Source: Siphonodentalium dalli (lineage: Eukaryota > Mollusca > Scaphopoda > Gadilida > Siphonodentaliidae). Taken from it: a DNA stretch of 64,000 nucleotides. The translations under genes and the position numbers were made by a program. The stretch is taken from positions 135,661,989 through 135,725,988 of the forward strand of contig CP136068.1 of NCBI GenBank assembly GCA_032622095.1, read 5' to 3'. The first letter of the stretch is position 1. Every line of letters begins with the position of its first letter. The notes beneath the pieces are model-generated. The model saw nothing but the letters and a program-made list of their open reading frames with translations. It was not told the origin of the DNA and ran no database searches. Positions 10,433-20,983 of this stretch are shown here, one piece after another.

Positions 10433-10705
10433 CTCTTGTGCTTTTATAATTTTGTGATTCTCAATTTTTTTAAGGATTCGCTGTTAACTTACAACATTTC
10501 AAACCGGGCCCTGTGTATGTTCTGAAGCACTAAATTATCACTTTGTATATATTCTAGGCCAAAACTATGTTCTTCCTACAGTATTTTTATCCCAAAAGCC
10601 AATATAAAATCACTATGTGTAATTTCTGGTATTGGGTTCAAAATAAATTGGGGCTATAACAGGGGCTATAAAGCAAATTTTCATTGTCATTTTATTTTAG
10701 CAAAA

Positions 10706-10764
10706 TACAGTAATGCCCTAAGTAATCGACCCCTTGACCACAGATTACTTAGGGCATTACTGTA
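10706..10764. mobile_element. A-family palindromic MITE, internally deleted 59-bp copy
   Basis: Only the outer ends remain: TACAGTAATGCCCTAAGTAATC joined through a short centre to GATTACTTAGGGCATTACTGTA. It shows the minimal terminal inverted repeat and the flanking TA. Confidence 0.85.
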
Positions 10765-10857
10765 CCTTGCTGTCTGGCATAATGAACCCAATGAACTCAG
10801 AAATTCAATGATATGTGCATTTTGACTTGGAACATGGGGGTATAAATGGTAAATGGA

Positions 10858-10993
10858 ATTGTAGAACTTTTATGTCCAGATTAACAATGTCGATTGAAGA
10901 AAAACAAAATGTACAGCAAAATAGTTTTGGGCGCAGTATTTGGGTTTGGGGGCAGGCAGGTTACCAGAAACACCATACATTTTATTTTGGCCA
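10858..10993 (+). repeat. Dispersed copy of the intron 1 repeat, in intron 2
   Basis: Resembles 9127-9265: TAGAACTT.TATGTC..GATTAACGATG, then AATAGTTT.GG.GCAGTATTTG, then GGCAGG..GTT.C..GAAACA and CATACATTTTATTTTGGCC. It lies 135 bp before exon 3 but lacks the GATACACAGCAAG end, so it does not carry an acceptor copy. Confidence 0.6.
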
Positions 10994-11127
10994 AATTAAA
11001 AGATTATTATTTTATATATGAACAAATAATTTATTATAAAAACTGACACAGGACTTCACTCTGCATGTGTTGATATTCTCTAGTCGATCGTTGACTAATT
11101 TCTGCCATTTAATCTTTTTCTTTCCAG

Positions 11128-11259
11128 GAAATATGTTCAAATCCTGTCCTAATGTCAGACTCAACAACCAGGTATGACATAGGTCAAGGGTCAGCTGGAA
11201 CGTGTTACTTCCTATCCATGCTGGCTGTCGTGTCAGAGAAGGACGTTCTTCGGCACCAG
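11128..11259 (+). CDS. Calpain exon 3: catalytic cysteine exon
   Basis: 132 nt, phase 0 in and out, codes residues 123-166; acceptor TTTCCAG, donor CAG|GTATGT. The motif TRYDIGQGSAGTCYFLSMLA corresponds to the calpain R-x-D-I-x-Q-G-x-x-G-D-C-W-L-L-A signature. Gln142 would form the oxyanion hole and Cys148 is the nucleophile. Two changes stand out: the usual Asp before Cys is Thr147 and the usual Trp after it is Tyr149. Tyr is a conservative aromatic replacement, so activity is plausible but not certain. Confidence 0.95.
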
Positions 11260-11468
11260 GTATGTGGATATAGGTATACATGTATATTAAGTTCAGTAGG
11301 TCTCACAACAACTCATTAAAGTGCCACAAAGGACCAAGATAATATTCCGAATCTATTTCTATGGTAAATCTGGGTAAATGTTTTTCGTGTGGAGATATAT
11401 GTTAGTCACTTCTGGTGTGAAATAATGCTTGCACTAGGACCTGGCTCGTTCGAAACCCAAAAATTATA

Positions 11469-11685
11469 TACAGTAATGATCTAAATAAGCGACTCCTTAA
11501 CCACAGCAGAATTATGGGTAACTTTTCAGGATTTAGTCAGAAATATGGCTTGTTGCCATTCATCGGAAAGCTCTCAACGAGAGCTTTCCGATGAATGGCA
11601 ACAAGCCATATTTCCGACTAAATCCTGAAAAGTTACCCATAATTCTGCTGTGGTTAAGGAGTCGCTTATTTAGAGCATTACTGTA
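11469..11685. mobile_element. A-family palindromic MITE, near-perfect 217-bp copy
   Basis: Two almost perfect arms of about 107 bp meet at CTCTCAACGAGAG. Arms run TACAGTAATG, CTCCTTAACCACAGCAGAAT, TTTTCAGGATTTAGTC, GGCTTGTTGCCATTCATCGG. Ends CAGTAATG/CATTACTG flanked by TA fit pogo or Tc1-mariner type MITEs. This copy serves as the family reference. Confidence 0.9.
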
Positions 11686-11914
11686 TACATTATTTGGTAA
11701 GAGGTATCTCAAAACATACCTATGTGGAAGATTTCCGAATATATTTGTCGATAATGCACTGAAAATGTGTCTTGTTTCTCATATTTTTTGATAAATTTTA
11801 GATCATTTTATTTAATTGCCAGTTAAATTTTTTGTCAGCCATCATGAATTCGCAAAATTTGAGGAAGCTCCAGTCATGGAAGGGAATTGAGGACCTTTCT
11901 AGTATATGGCATAT

Positions 11915-12147
11915 TTAACCCTTTTTTTACTAAACATTCACCAATGAGTAGATTACCATTGGAAATATTCAGCTAATAATAGGTCGTTTGTTGAACATAT
12001 TATCTTCAAATTTCCCACAAATGATTTGGAATTCTTCTGCGCTTGAATTATCTGTTTGGATTTTAGTCATCTGCTTATATTTTTTGAACACCCCTCCAGA
12101 TGAATAACAGACCATTCCAAAATGTTTACTTTTATAACTGAACTATC
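11915..12147. mobile_element. TTAA element sub-family T5, decayed copy
   Basis: TTAACCCTTTTTTTACTAAA, then CCAATGAGTAGATTACC, GTTGAACATATTATCTTC and CACCCCTCCAGATGAATAA; the right end is lost after ACTTTTATAACTGAA. It sits just after a tail remnant of sub-family T3 (AGGAAGCTCCAGTCATGGAA, about 11864). Confidence 0.65.
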
Positions 12148-13192
12148 TGAAACATGCTCCCTTCGGTAGTCTTTATTCAGCATCAAGCACTCCATCAAGA
12201 GGGGCTCGCAACCACTTCATGCGCTAGGGGCCTGCAACTTATTTGTGTGCTTTGCAACATTTTGATCGTTTCAATGATTTAAAAAAATAAATAATTTTGT
12301 TTATAGTTTGAACTCCTTGTTCCAATTAAAAAAAAAATTTGTTTTAAATTAAATTTTTGAAAAACTAACACTGTTATATATCATCTGCCGGGGTACCCCG
12401 AGTCACCTAATCAAATTTAGTTGATATCGGTCCAGGGGTCTGGGAAAATATGGAAGAATCCAATTAGTAATAAATGGTTTAACAATGATACAAACAAAAT
12501 AAAAGACCGAAAGTACGAAATAATTGATATAACTTTACTCCTTTGTTGTCATTTGATGCCGAAAACCTGTGCATCATAAATGGTGCAATGTATACAATGC
12601 TTGCAACGCCATCTGGAACCTTTAAGGAAATTATGGATGCACTCTGCAGCAATTTATCCATAATTTTATATGTTAAAGGTACTCAATCCGATCAGACGGT
12701 CCCATATCATGAAGATACAACAACAACATTTCTTCAAAATACGCTTTAGTTATCAGAATCGAATAATTGAAAATTATAATAATAATGCTAACCGCTGTCA
12801 ACTATGGTATCAATTATTATTTATCAACATTTTGTTCAACAAAATATGGCCATGTTATCACTTGAGTATCACAAAATTTGGCTACATTACCACTTGATTT
12901 TAGAGTTATCCATCTTCATTTACAATTTTGTCGGAGACAGTCTGTTTGACAATGTTTTTCTGGTCCACAAATAATTGCACATCTCGAGAAATAACAAACT
13001 TCAAAAATGGATATCTGATCACTCCGAGCTTTGATGGGTGGGTTCCTCGACTCAAATCAAATATCTTTTACCCCTGAAGCCAAAGAAATAGTAATTTAGG
13101 AGTGTTAATTTGGATAATGCGTCTTTAAATTATTTGGAGAATTTTTAAGTAGGCTTGCCGGATAATAAATGTTCTCTATTCTTTGTCAACAG
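12148..13192. other. Intron 3 remainder, AT-rich, no gene seen
   Basis: Contains a GAAAAACTAACAC..GTTATA..GCCGGGGTACCCC block at about 12359-12400 that resembles 4141-4172, suggesting a shared old repeat. A short stretch near 12605 encodes nothing recognisable. The 3' end is the exon 4 acceptor. Confidence 0.5.
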
Positions 13193-13395
13193 TTTCTTCC
13201 GAGCGATGCCTATAAGGTTGGAACGAGTGGATATGATGGTGTGTTCCATTGTCGTTTCTGGGACTTTGGCTCATGGGTTGATGTCTACACTGATGATTTT
13301 CTGCCGATTATTTATGGTACTCAGATTTGGGGCGCCAAGTCTGCTACAGATGAAAACGAGATGTGGGTCGCACTGTGTGAAAAGGCCTTTGCCAG
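13193..13395 (+). CDS. Calpain exon 4: protease core subdomain (GVFHCRFW)
   Basis: 203 nt, phase 0 in and phase 2 out, codes residues 167-233 plus two bases of codon 234; acceptor GTCAACAG, donor CCAG|GTATGA. The peptide YDGVFHCRFWDFGSWVDVYT is the calpain hallmark G-I-F-H-F-x-F-W-x-x-G-x-W-V-x-V. It is followed by DDFLPI (calpain V-D-D-x-L-P) and EMWVALCEKAFA (calpain E-F-W-x-A-L-L-E-K-A-Y-A). This covers the structural part between the Cys and His subdomains. Confidence 0.95.
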
Positions 13396-13468
13396 GTATG
13401 ATGCAGCTTTAGCCTATATCTTACAATATTTTAAAGTTAAAGCCATATGGCAGTTTGCGGTCCAAAAT

Positions 13469-14291
13469 TAGGGCCCTGCGAATATTCGAATTTGATTCGA
13501 AATTTCGAATCGTTCCTGCGATTTGATTCGATTTTATTTCGAATCTTGTTGACGGTGTTTTCGAATCGAATATCTCGCGGCATTCTCGCCAACGGTTGAG
13601 TCAAATGATGTCGTTTACGGTCAGCATTTTTACCAGTTTCCTGTCGCACACACACAATTCGTTCGGCTCGTCCGTTGACCGAATAACACTATTGTGCCGT
13701 CACATGGGGTCTATAATGCTATAGAAACAAGGTGATGACTCTGAGCACTTTTAGATAACGATGGTATTGTTAAATCAATTTATTTTCTGCCCCACAGATC
13801 GGCATACTAGTCTCTGAGCTATTAAATATGCTTCCCACTATCAAGATTTGAATTGATATCGCCATTTGATTATAATCTTATACTCACAGCATGACTGTTC
13901 CTTGAACCTTTTAGTCGGACACAAAAGTTGTGATAACAATTATAACATAGATATTATATAGCTACAACAACCACCACCAGCAGTGCAAATGACTCGTTCC
14001 GGTGAGTCATTCCCGATTTTGAGTAAACCCAACTTATTTCCGTATTACATCGTCCATATTCGGCTGTTTCTGTGGATAAAATGAATCAGTTCCGGTTGAC
14101 AATCCCACAACCCACACAAGGGATTAATGCCGGTGTATACAATGAATTCTCTCATTAGTATTTACTTTTGTTTATGAACTCCTCACATGTCAACACAATG
14201 TCTGATTCGATTCGAATTCGATTCGAATACCATTTACCTGATTCGATTCGGTATTCGATTAGATAGAAAAAATCCGATTCGCAGGGGCCTA
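13469..14291. mobile_element. hAT-type non-autonomous element, 823 bp
   Basis: Starts TAGGGCCCTGCGAATATTCG and ends ATTCGCAGGGGCCTA (imperfect inverted ends). It is flanked by the perfect 8-bp duplication TCCAAAAT (13461-13468 and 14292-14299), the hallmark of hAT transposition. The ends contain clusters of GATTCGATTCGAAT. No transposase ORF is seen. It lies in intron 4 shortly after exon 4. Confidence 0.9.
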
Positions 14292-14396
14292 TCCAAAATA
14301 TACCTTATAATATTTGCTTTTGAAATATTCCTGGTATCGTAATAGCTTGATAAATAGATGAACTACCTTTCTACCAGCATAATATGTACCAGAGAG

Positions 14397-14905
14397 ATGC
14401 GTTGAAGTCATACAAAATACAACTTTGAACACAAGGTACATGCTCTATACAAAAACAACGCCATTTGTATTAACCCTTTGAGTGCCAGGGGCCGATCTTA
14501 TCGGCCCTAAACCTACACAATAAGTCTGCTAAAGAATATAATAAAATATATTAAAATTGTAAAAAAAAAATAAAAAAAAAAAATATATATATATATTAAG
14601 CCAATGCATTCTCTTATATATGCGAGGCGACCTATGGTCGACTCGCATATATAAGAGAATGCATTGGCACAGGGTATATGGGTTGCTACAAAAATCGACC
14701 TGGCACTCAAAGGGTTAATAAGAATTATGGAATCAGAAATGGAATTGCGTTGTCTTAACGTGAAACCATTTAAAATCTTCTCGCACTACAAGGTACATTC
14801 CCTATACAAAAACAACGCCATTTGTATTAATCAGAATTATGGAATCCGAAAAGGAATTGCGTTGTCTTAATGTGAAATTATTTAAAATCTTCTCGCACTA
14901 CATTC
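14397..14905. repeat. Tandem repeat (about 112 bp) split by a TTAA element
   Basis: The unit ACAAGGTACAT...CTATACAAAAACAACGCCATTTGTATTAA...GAATTATGGAATC...GGAATTGCGTTGTCTTAA occurs twice. In the first copy the TTAA holds the T4 element at 14470-14718. In the second copy (TTAA at 14827-14830) the site is empty, giving an internal before/after pair. Confidence 0.8.
14470..14718. mobile_element. TTAA element sub-family T4, copy 1 (piggyBac-like MITE)
   Basis: Ends TTAACCCTTTGAGTGCCAGG and CCTGGCACTCAAAGGGTTAA (the right inner part includes GTTGCTACAAAAATCGA). It includes a small GGGCCGAT/ATCGGCCC palindrome near the left end and the 69-bp hairpin at 14599-14668. The CCCTTTGAGTGCC end is close to known piggyBac termini. 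Confidence 0.85.
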
Positions 14906-15146
14906 TCTTCGTTTTAATCATCAAAATTATGTAGTACCATAAACGTTTCAGAGCGACGACACCTAGTGTTTCTTCCCATGGTCTACAATTGCAATGTTTA
15001 TGTGACAGCTGACTATAAAAAAATTGAGCCAACACATACGAAACGATCTCATTTATCAAAAAATATAAGAAACAAAACATTTGTTTTCAATGCTATATAG
15101 ATGAATTATGAATACATAATTTTGGGGTTCGACGAGCCATGTCCAT

Positions 15147-15378
15147 TTAACCATTTCTATACTAAATACTCTTTGATGAGTAGTTATCCTTTAGGACTAT
15201 AGGTCATTTGTTGAGCTTATTATGTGAACATTTCCGCCAATAAATAGGAATTCTTCTGTACTTGTATTATTTGTCGTCTGCTTAATTTATTGAAAACCCC
15301 TCCATATGAATAATAGGTCAATCCAATGTATACTTTTATAACTGAATGGGATAATCAATTCAGTATAGAAAGGGTTAA
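15147..15378. mobile_element. TTAA element sub-family T5, intact copy
   Basis: TTAACCATTTCTATACTAAA at the left, TTCAGTATAGAAAGGGTTAA at the right, TTAA at both ends. The inside carries GATGAGTAGTTATCC and AACCCCTCCATATGAATAA. Reference copy for T5. Confidence 0.8.
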
Positions 15379-15604
15379 ACATATTAAGCTGACAATTCAT
15401 ATATTTTAATCCTTTGATAACTAAATACTCGTGAATAAGCAGGGTTCACCCTATCATAGGCCAAATGAGGCCAATTCATTTTCTTTTACCCCAAAATCGG
15501 AATTAAAATACTGAAATTGATTTTGTATCAGTAGCGACATGATAATCAAATTTATATTTTGGCGAGCAAAATTGTAGTGTCTGATAAACATAGTCCATAA
15601 ACAT

Positions 15605-15716
15605 CTCACTGAGAGCTTTCCGATGAATGGCAACAAGCCATATTTCCGACTAAATCTTGAAAAATCACCCATAACTCTGTTGTGGTTAAGGAGTCGATTA
15701 TTAAGGGCAATACTGA
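15605..15716. mobile_element. A-family MITE, right half only
   Basis: Starts at the central GAGAGCTTTCCGATGAATGG and runs to GGGCAATACTG; the left arm is missing. It ends only 23 bp before the exon 5 acceptor. Confidence 0.8.
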
Positions 15717-15739
15717 TACCTTGGTTTTATTTTCTCCAG

Positions 15740-15917
15740 ATTTCACGGAAGCTACAACGAATCATATGGTGGTCAGCCAGGGAATGCCTTCATGTCTCTA
15801 ACAGGAGGTTTAGGAGAGGCCATAGACTTTGAAAAGACTGGCATCAACCCAAACAGGCTGCATTCAAGAATCAAGAATGCTTTGAGGACAGGATCCTTTG
15901 TCTCCTGCAGTGTGCCG
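15740..15917 (+). CDS. Calpain exon 5: FHGSY and TGG segment
   Basis: 178 nt, phase 2 in and phase 0 out, codes residues 234-293; acceptor TTCTCCAG, donor CCG|GTAAAT. R-FHGSYNESYGGQPGNAF matches the calpain K-L-H-G-S-Y-E-A-L-x-G-G region, and SLTGGLGEAIDF matches D-F-T-G-G-x-x-E. NRLHSRIKNALRTGSFVSCS corresponds to the helix followed by G-S-L-x-x-C-S. A 64-bp piece of this exon is found inverted in intron 1. A C-family element lies about 40 bp downstream of the donor. Confidence 0.94.
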
Positions 15918-15957
15918 GTAAATATTTATCACTCACATCTCAAATTATTTTTGAAAA

Positions 15958-17848
15958 AAGTGTCTGTCATTTGCAGAATGAGGTCCCCAGAGAGTGAATT
16001 TAGTGACGCTATGCTGCATATCTGGCTAGCGTCACAAAGTTCACCCTCTGGTAGCCACATTCTGCTTAGGCCTCAACTGCTATGGGAGACCTAGGATCTG
16101 AATGAAGTTCCCCCAGTTGAAGTTGGTGATATGTTCACCGATTAGTCACATCGATTGTGCATTTTATCTTCTGCAAATTAGGGGATATAGAAACTGAACA
16201 GAAGGGAAAAGTAACTAAAAACAATGTTAATATGATACTATAGATGCTTCCCAGAGACGAAGCAGAATTTTGTCCCCTAGAGGGTGAATTTGGTGATGCT
16301 AACCTGCTGTGTGAGGTAGCTAGAGGGTGAATTTGGTGATGCTAATCTGCTGTGTGAGGTAGCTAGAGGGTGAATTTGGTGATGCTAACCTGCTGTGTGA
16401 GGTAGCTAGAGGGTGAATTTGGTGATGCTAACCTGCTGTGTGAGGTAGCTAGAGGGTGAATTTGGTGATGCTAACCTGCTGTGTGAGGTAGCTAGAGGGT
16501 GAATTTGGTGATGCTAACCTGCTGTGTGAGGTAGCTAGAGGGTGAATTTGGTGATGCTAACCTGCTGTGTGAGGTAGCTAGAGGGTGAATTTGGTGATGC
16601 TAACCTGCTGTGTGAGGTAGCTAGAGGGTGAATTTGGTGATGCTAACCTGCTGTGTGAGGTAGCTAGAGGGTGAATTTGGTGATGCTAACCTGCTGTGTG
16701 AGGTAGCTAGAGGGTGAATTTGGTGATGCTAACCTGCTGTGTGAGGTAGCTAGAGGGTGAATTTGGTGATGCTAACCTGCTGTGTGAGGTAGCTAGAGGG
16801 TGAATTTGGTGATGCTAACCTGCTGTGTGAGGTAGCTAGAGGGTGAATTTGGTGATGCTAACCTGCTGTGTGAGGTAGCTAGAGGGTGAATTTGGTGATG
16901 CTAACATGCTGTGTGAGGTAGCTAGAGGGTGAATTTGGTGATGCTAACCTGCTGTGTGAGGTAGCTAGAGGGTGAATTTGGTGATGCTAACCTGCTGTGT
17001 GAGGTAGCTAGAGGGTGAATTTGGTGGTGCTAACCTGCTGTGTGAGGTAGCTAGAGGGTGAATTTGGTGATGCTAACCTGCTGTGTGAGGTAGCTAGAGG
17101 GTGAATTTGGTGATGCTAACCTGCTGTGTGAGGTAGCTAGAGGGTGAATTTGGTGATGCTAACCTGCTGTGTGAGGTAGCTAGAGGGTGAATTTGGTGAT
17201 GCTAACCTGCTGTGTGAGGTAGCTAGAGGGTGAATTTGGTGATGCTAACCTGCTGTGTGAGGTAGCTAGAGGGTGAATTTGGTGATGCTAACCTGCTGTG
17301 TGAGGTAGCTAGAGGGTGAATTTGGTGATGCTAACCTGCTGTGTGAGGTAGCTAGAGGGTGAATTTGGTGATGCTAACCTGCTGTGTGAGGTAGCTAGAG
17401 GGTGAATTTGGTGATGCTAACCTACTGTGTGAGGTAGCTAGAGGGTGAATTTGGTGATGCTAACCTGCTGTGTGAGGTAGCTAGAGGGTGAATTTGGTGA
17501 TGCTAACCTGCTGTGTGAGGTAGCTAGAGGGTGAATTTGGTGATGCTAACCTGCTGTGTGAGGTAGCTAGAGGGTGAATTTGGTGATGCTAACCTGCTGT
17601 GTGAGGTAGCTAGAGGGTGAATTTGGTGATGCTAACCTGCTGTGTGAGGTAGCTAGAGGGTGAATTTGGTGATGCTAACCTGCTGTGTGAGGTAGCTAGA
17701 GGGTGAATTTGGTGATGCTAACCTGCTGTGTGAGGTAGCTAGAGGGTGAATTTGGTGATGCTAACCTGCTGTGTGAGGTAGCTTCACTAATCTCACCTTC
17801 TGGGGACCTCATTCTGCAAATAATCAGACATACTATTTCAAGGTTTGA
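15958..17848. mobile_element. C-family hAT-like MITE expanded by an internal minisatellite
   Basis: The left end GTGTCTGTCATTTGCAGAAT begins near 15958 (outermost bases worn) and is followed by the usual internal segment: GGCCTCAACTGCTATGGGAG, CCCAGTTGAAGTTGGTGAT and the AACAGAAGGGAAAAGTAAC block. The right palindrome, however, has been amplified into the 43-bp array at 16278-17782. The right end GACCTCATTCTGCAAATAAT..TATTTCAAGGTTTG is intact. A usual family copy is about 430 bp. Confidence 0.85.
16278..17782. repeat. 43-bp minisatellite, 35 copies
   Basis: Unit: TAGAGGGTGAATTTGGTGAT followed by GCTAACCTGCTGTGTGAGGT and AGC. From 16278 to 17782 is exactly 35 x 43 bp. Copies are almost identical, with isolated single changes (AATCTGC near 16345, AACATGC near 16904, GTGGTGC near 17026, CCTACTG near 17422). 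The unit is one arm of the C-family palindrome (AGAGGGTGAATTTGGTGATGCTA) plus its centre. High homogeneity points to recent expansion or ongoing conversion. Confidence 0.95.
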
Positions 17849-18302
17849 GTAATTAACATAAAAATAGTATTTTAGGCTATGCACAGTTAATTTCCAGTTT
17901 TTGCACATGTGTGCAAAACATTTTATTTGTGTTCAATCTGTCCGGGGGGGGGGGGAAGCAAGGTTTTACTAGTGCAAAATAATGGTGGAACGATTTTTAT
18001 AAACATTAAGGCCAAACAGAAATTGAGACAGAATAGACCTGTTTCCCAGTTCAGATTTCTGATTCATTACTTGAATTGGTTACTATGTTCAACTATGTTG
18101 ACTGCAATCTCATTGAAAAATGCGTCTGTTGGTTGATTAGGCAAATTTTGATGAAATAATTCACAAGGAATCAATGAAAATAACATTGTGCGGGCATCTG
18201 TTGGGTAAACAATGACCATGGGCAACTGAAGTTAGACCCAGAGCTAGCCTATACATGGAATGGTTTGTTGTCATGTGCCCCAGCAATAAAAAATAATATA
18301 TA

Positions 18303-18460
18303 TACAGTGATGCCCTAAACAATCGACTCCTTAACCACAGCAGAATTATGGGTAATTTTTCAGGATTTAGTCGGAAATATGGCTTGTTGCAATTCATCGG
18401 AAAGCTCTGACCCATAATTCTGCTGTGGTTAAGGAGTCGATTATTTAGGGCGTTACTGTA
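18303..18460. mobile_element. A-family MITE, 158-bp copy with central deletion
   Basis: TACAGTGATGCCCTAAACAA at the left, TTAGGGCGTTACTGTA at the right. The left arm reaches GGAAAGCTCTG, then jumps into ACCCATAATTCTGCTGTGG, so the inner part of the right arm is missing. Confidence 0.85.
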
Positions 18461-18747
18461 TATGCACACTCGCATACTTTTCATAATATTTTGGCATGAG
18501 AATGAGGTAGAAATCCTTCGCAAAAGTATATCATACCAAATGTTATATAATAGGATGAAACCAGTGAGCTTGTCCATATTTACGTAATGTTAGACTGGAC
18601 AAGTTGCTATATTTCATCTTGATATCTATTTTAAAAATCTCTGTGTGACATTTAAATAGTTTAGTGTTGAACATAAAATGTTTTTCCATTGTTTCCAATC
18701 CATTGTTCAATTGAGCATTACAGTCGCCCTGGCAACCTCTAGATTCT

Positions 18748-19122
18748 TTAAAGACATATTGTGGACTTGTTCGAAATCGTGAAACTGATAAGTTAGTATT
18801 CAGGCGTAATGCCAACCTGGAGAATGTAGCATTCCACTAACATCGTTGAAAATTTAAAAGAAATCGACCTTACCACTCAATAGAAAACGTCGTCAAAACT
18901 ATGCTCAATTGTAAATATTTACATCTGGATTCGGGACGCAACAATCGGCGACAAACTAACACAAATGATTTCGCCATCCAGAGTCAGTGCATTTAATAAA
19001 TAAATCAGAATGGCTGCGTGTGTTGGCAATTTGGATTATTATTCGTAAAAAGAACAACTTTGAGCAAGATTATTCTCCATTTCTATTGGATCACCATACT
19101 GGAGTGTTTCACATCACTTTAA
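18748..19122. mobile_element. TTAA element sub-family T7, copy 1
   Basis: Starts TTAAAGACATATTGTGGAC and ends GTGTTTCACATCACTTTAA, TTAA at both ends. Shared inner blocks: GAAACTGATAAGTTAGTATTC, GAAATCGACCTTACCACTC, CTCAATTGTAAATATTTAC and AAGATTATTCTCCATTTCTAT (all also in the 22994 copy and, inverted, in the 33412 copy). No coding capacity. Confidence 0.75.
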
Positions 19123-19194
19123 AAATATGTTAGATATAATGTGCCAGCAACTATTAACTGTATGAGTGGCAGAGAAAATAAGGGACTTTTGCAT

Positions 19195-19441
19195 GCCTGA
19201 AAATATGGTACCGGACATTTGAAGAATGAGGTCGCCCGAGTGTGAATTTGGTGATGCTACCCCGCACAACGGGTTGGCATCATTAAATTCATCCTCTGGG
19301 GACCTCATTCTGCATGGTCTCACCTGCTATGGGAGACCTAGACTCAGAATTAAGTTCCCAGATGGTGAATATGGTGATGTGCCTGATTGGGCAACTCGAT
19401 TATGCATTGTGTTGTCTGCCAATTTGGGGACATAGAAAAAC
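19195..19441. mobile_element. C-family MITE, left half
   Basis: GAATGAGGTCGCCCGAGTGTG, the central palindrome, GACCTCATTCTGC, then the internal segment up to ATTTGGGGACATAGAAA; the right palindrome is missing. Diverged in its outer end. Confidence 0.7.
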
Positions 19442-19828
19442 TTTCCAAAGAAAAAACTGAAAAAAAACTTGTTAATTTAACATTAAATCATTCAGTGCCG
19501 AAAGGTGCCATCCATGTAAACCATGGCGTAGCTGAAGATATCTCCGTTCAAACAATGTATCGGGCAGCACCATAGGTTGAGCCATTCAGGAGTTAGAGCC
19601 CTTCTGAATATAGGTGGTGAAAAATTGTGTTTTGTGGGCGTGACTAAAGTCTTGCAGAGTTCAAACTCTCTGAGAGGTCAACGTATACACCATACAGATC
19701 TGTTAATTGGAAACCGATTGTGTAAAGTGCGATTACTATCAAGACGGTCATTCCCTGATCCATCGAACACTTGGTTTAACACCAAACGATCGGACAACGT
19801 GTGCATTACGTCAATCAAACTATGTACA

Positions 19829-20983
19829 TTAACTCTTTCACTGCCATGCAGCACCACAGACAGATCTGCTACTGCCAAGCATACTATACATGTACATGTA
19901 GCATATTGCTGCTAAATACATATGGATTGGGTATTTCTCAATAACTTTTGTATCTGCCGAGCTATTATCATGAAACTTGGTATGCCTGTAGGTATTGGTA
20001 TGGGGAATCGATAACACGCCCCAGTCCACCATTGTCACGTGACCACGATGATGTCGATCACGTGACCACAAACATGATGGTCACCACCCCAAAATATAAG
20101 ACAATTTCAACATTTCTCAATAACTTTTGTATTTGTAGAGATATTTTCATGAAAGTTGGTATGTAAGTAGGTATCAGTATTGGGAATATAAAATATGTTC
20201 CAGTCCGCCAGTGTCACATTTCACGTGACCACGATCATGTGACCACAAAACAAGATGGCCGCCGTTCCAAAATATAAGATAATGTTAGTATATTGCTGTT
20301 AAATACGTATTGATTGGGTATTTCTCTATAACTTTTGTATCTGTAAAGGTATGTTCGTGAAACTGTGTGTACAGTTATATATTGGACTTGCGAATTGAAA
20401 ACACTTCACAGTCTGCCAGGGTTACGAGACCGTGACCAAATGAGGGTCATGAGACCGTGACCACATGATCACAAAACAAGATGGCCGCCACACCGAAATA
20501 TAAGGAAAATTCATTATTTCTCAATAACTTTTGTATCTGCAGAGATATTTTGACGAAATTTGGTATGTAAGTTAGTGTTAGTATTGAGAACCGAAAACAA
20601 GTCAGTAATTTCTGCTAAATACATATATTATTTGGTATTTCGCAATAACTTTTGCATATTCAGAGGTATGTTCCTGAAACTTGGTATGCAGGTAGGTATT
20701 GGTCTCTGTGGAATGGAAAACATTTCCCATACCAGGAGGGTCACGTGACCGCGACCACTTAATCACAAATCAAGATGGCCGACATCCCGAAATAAACAAA
20801 TATAAACCGGGAGTTTCTCGTTACAAAATTTATTACATCACGTACACTGTTTTCACAGAATAATACAGAGTTACTTCCCATGGATTGATGTTACGGGACG
20901 GAGGTGTCAGGATTCGACTCCAGTCGCGATCGGCAGTGTATGGGTAATTCGACTCGAGTCGCGATCGGCAGTGAAAGAGTTAA
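19829..20983. mobile_element. TTAA element sub-family T6, 1155 bp, with internal tandem array
   Basis: Perfect ends TTAACTCTTTCACTGCC and GGCAGTGAAAGAGTTAA. The interior holds about five diverged repeats of 150-200 bp, each with TTTCTCAATAACTTTTGTAT, GAAACTTGGTATG, a CACGTGACC/GTGACCACATGATCAC block and AACAAGATGGCCGCC. Near the right end CGACT(C)AGTCGCGATCGGCAGTG is duplicated. piggyBac-like by end sequence and target site; no transposase. Confidence 0.75.

Noticed and set aside
15605-15716. A-family half-copy as part of exon 5 regulation
   Set aside because: It lies close to the acceptor, but A copies are found near many positions and nothing in the sequence ties it to splicing.
16278-17782. 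CRISPR array
   Set aside because: A regular 43-bp period, but without unique spacers; it is a minisatellite in a eukaryotic intron.
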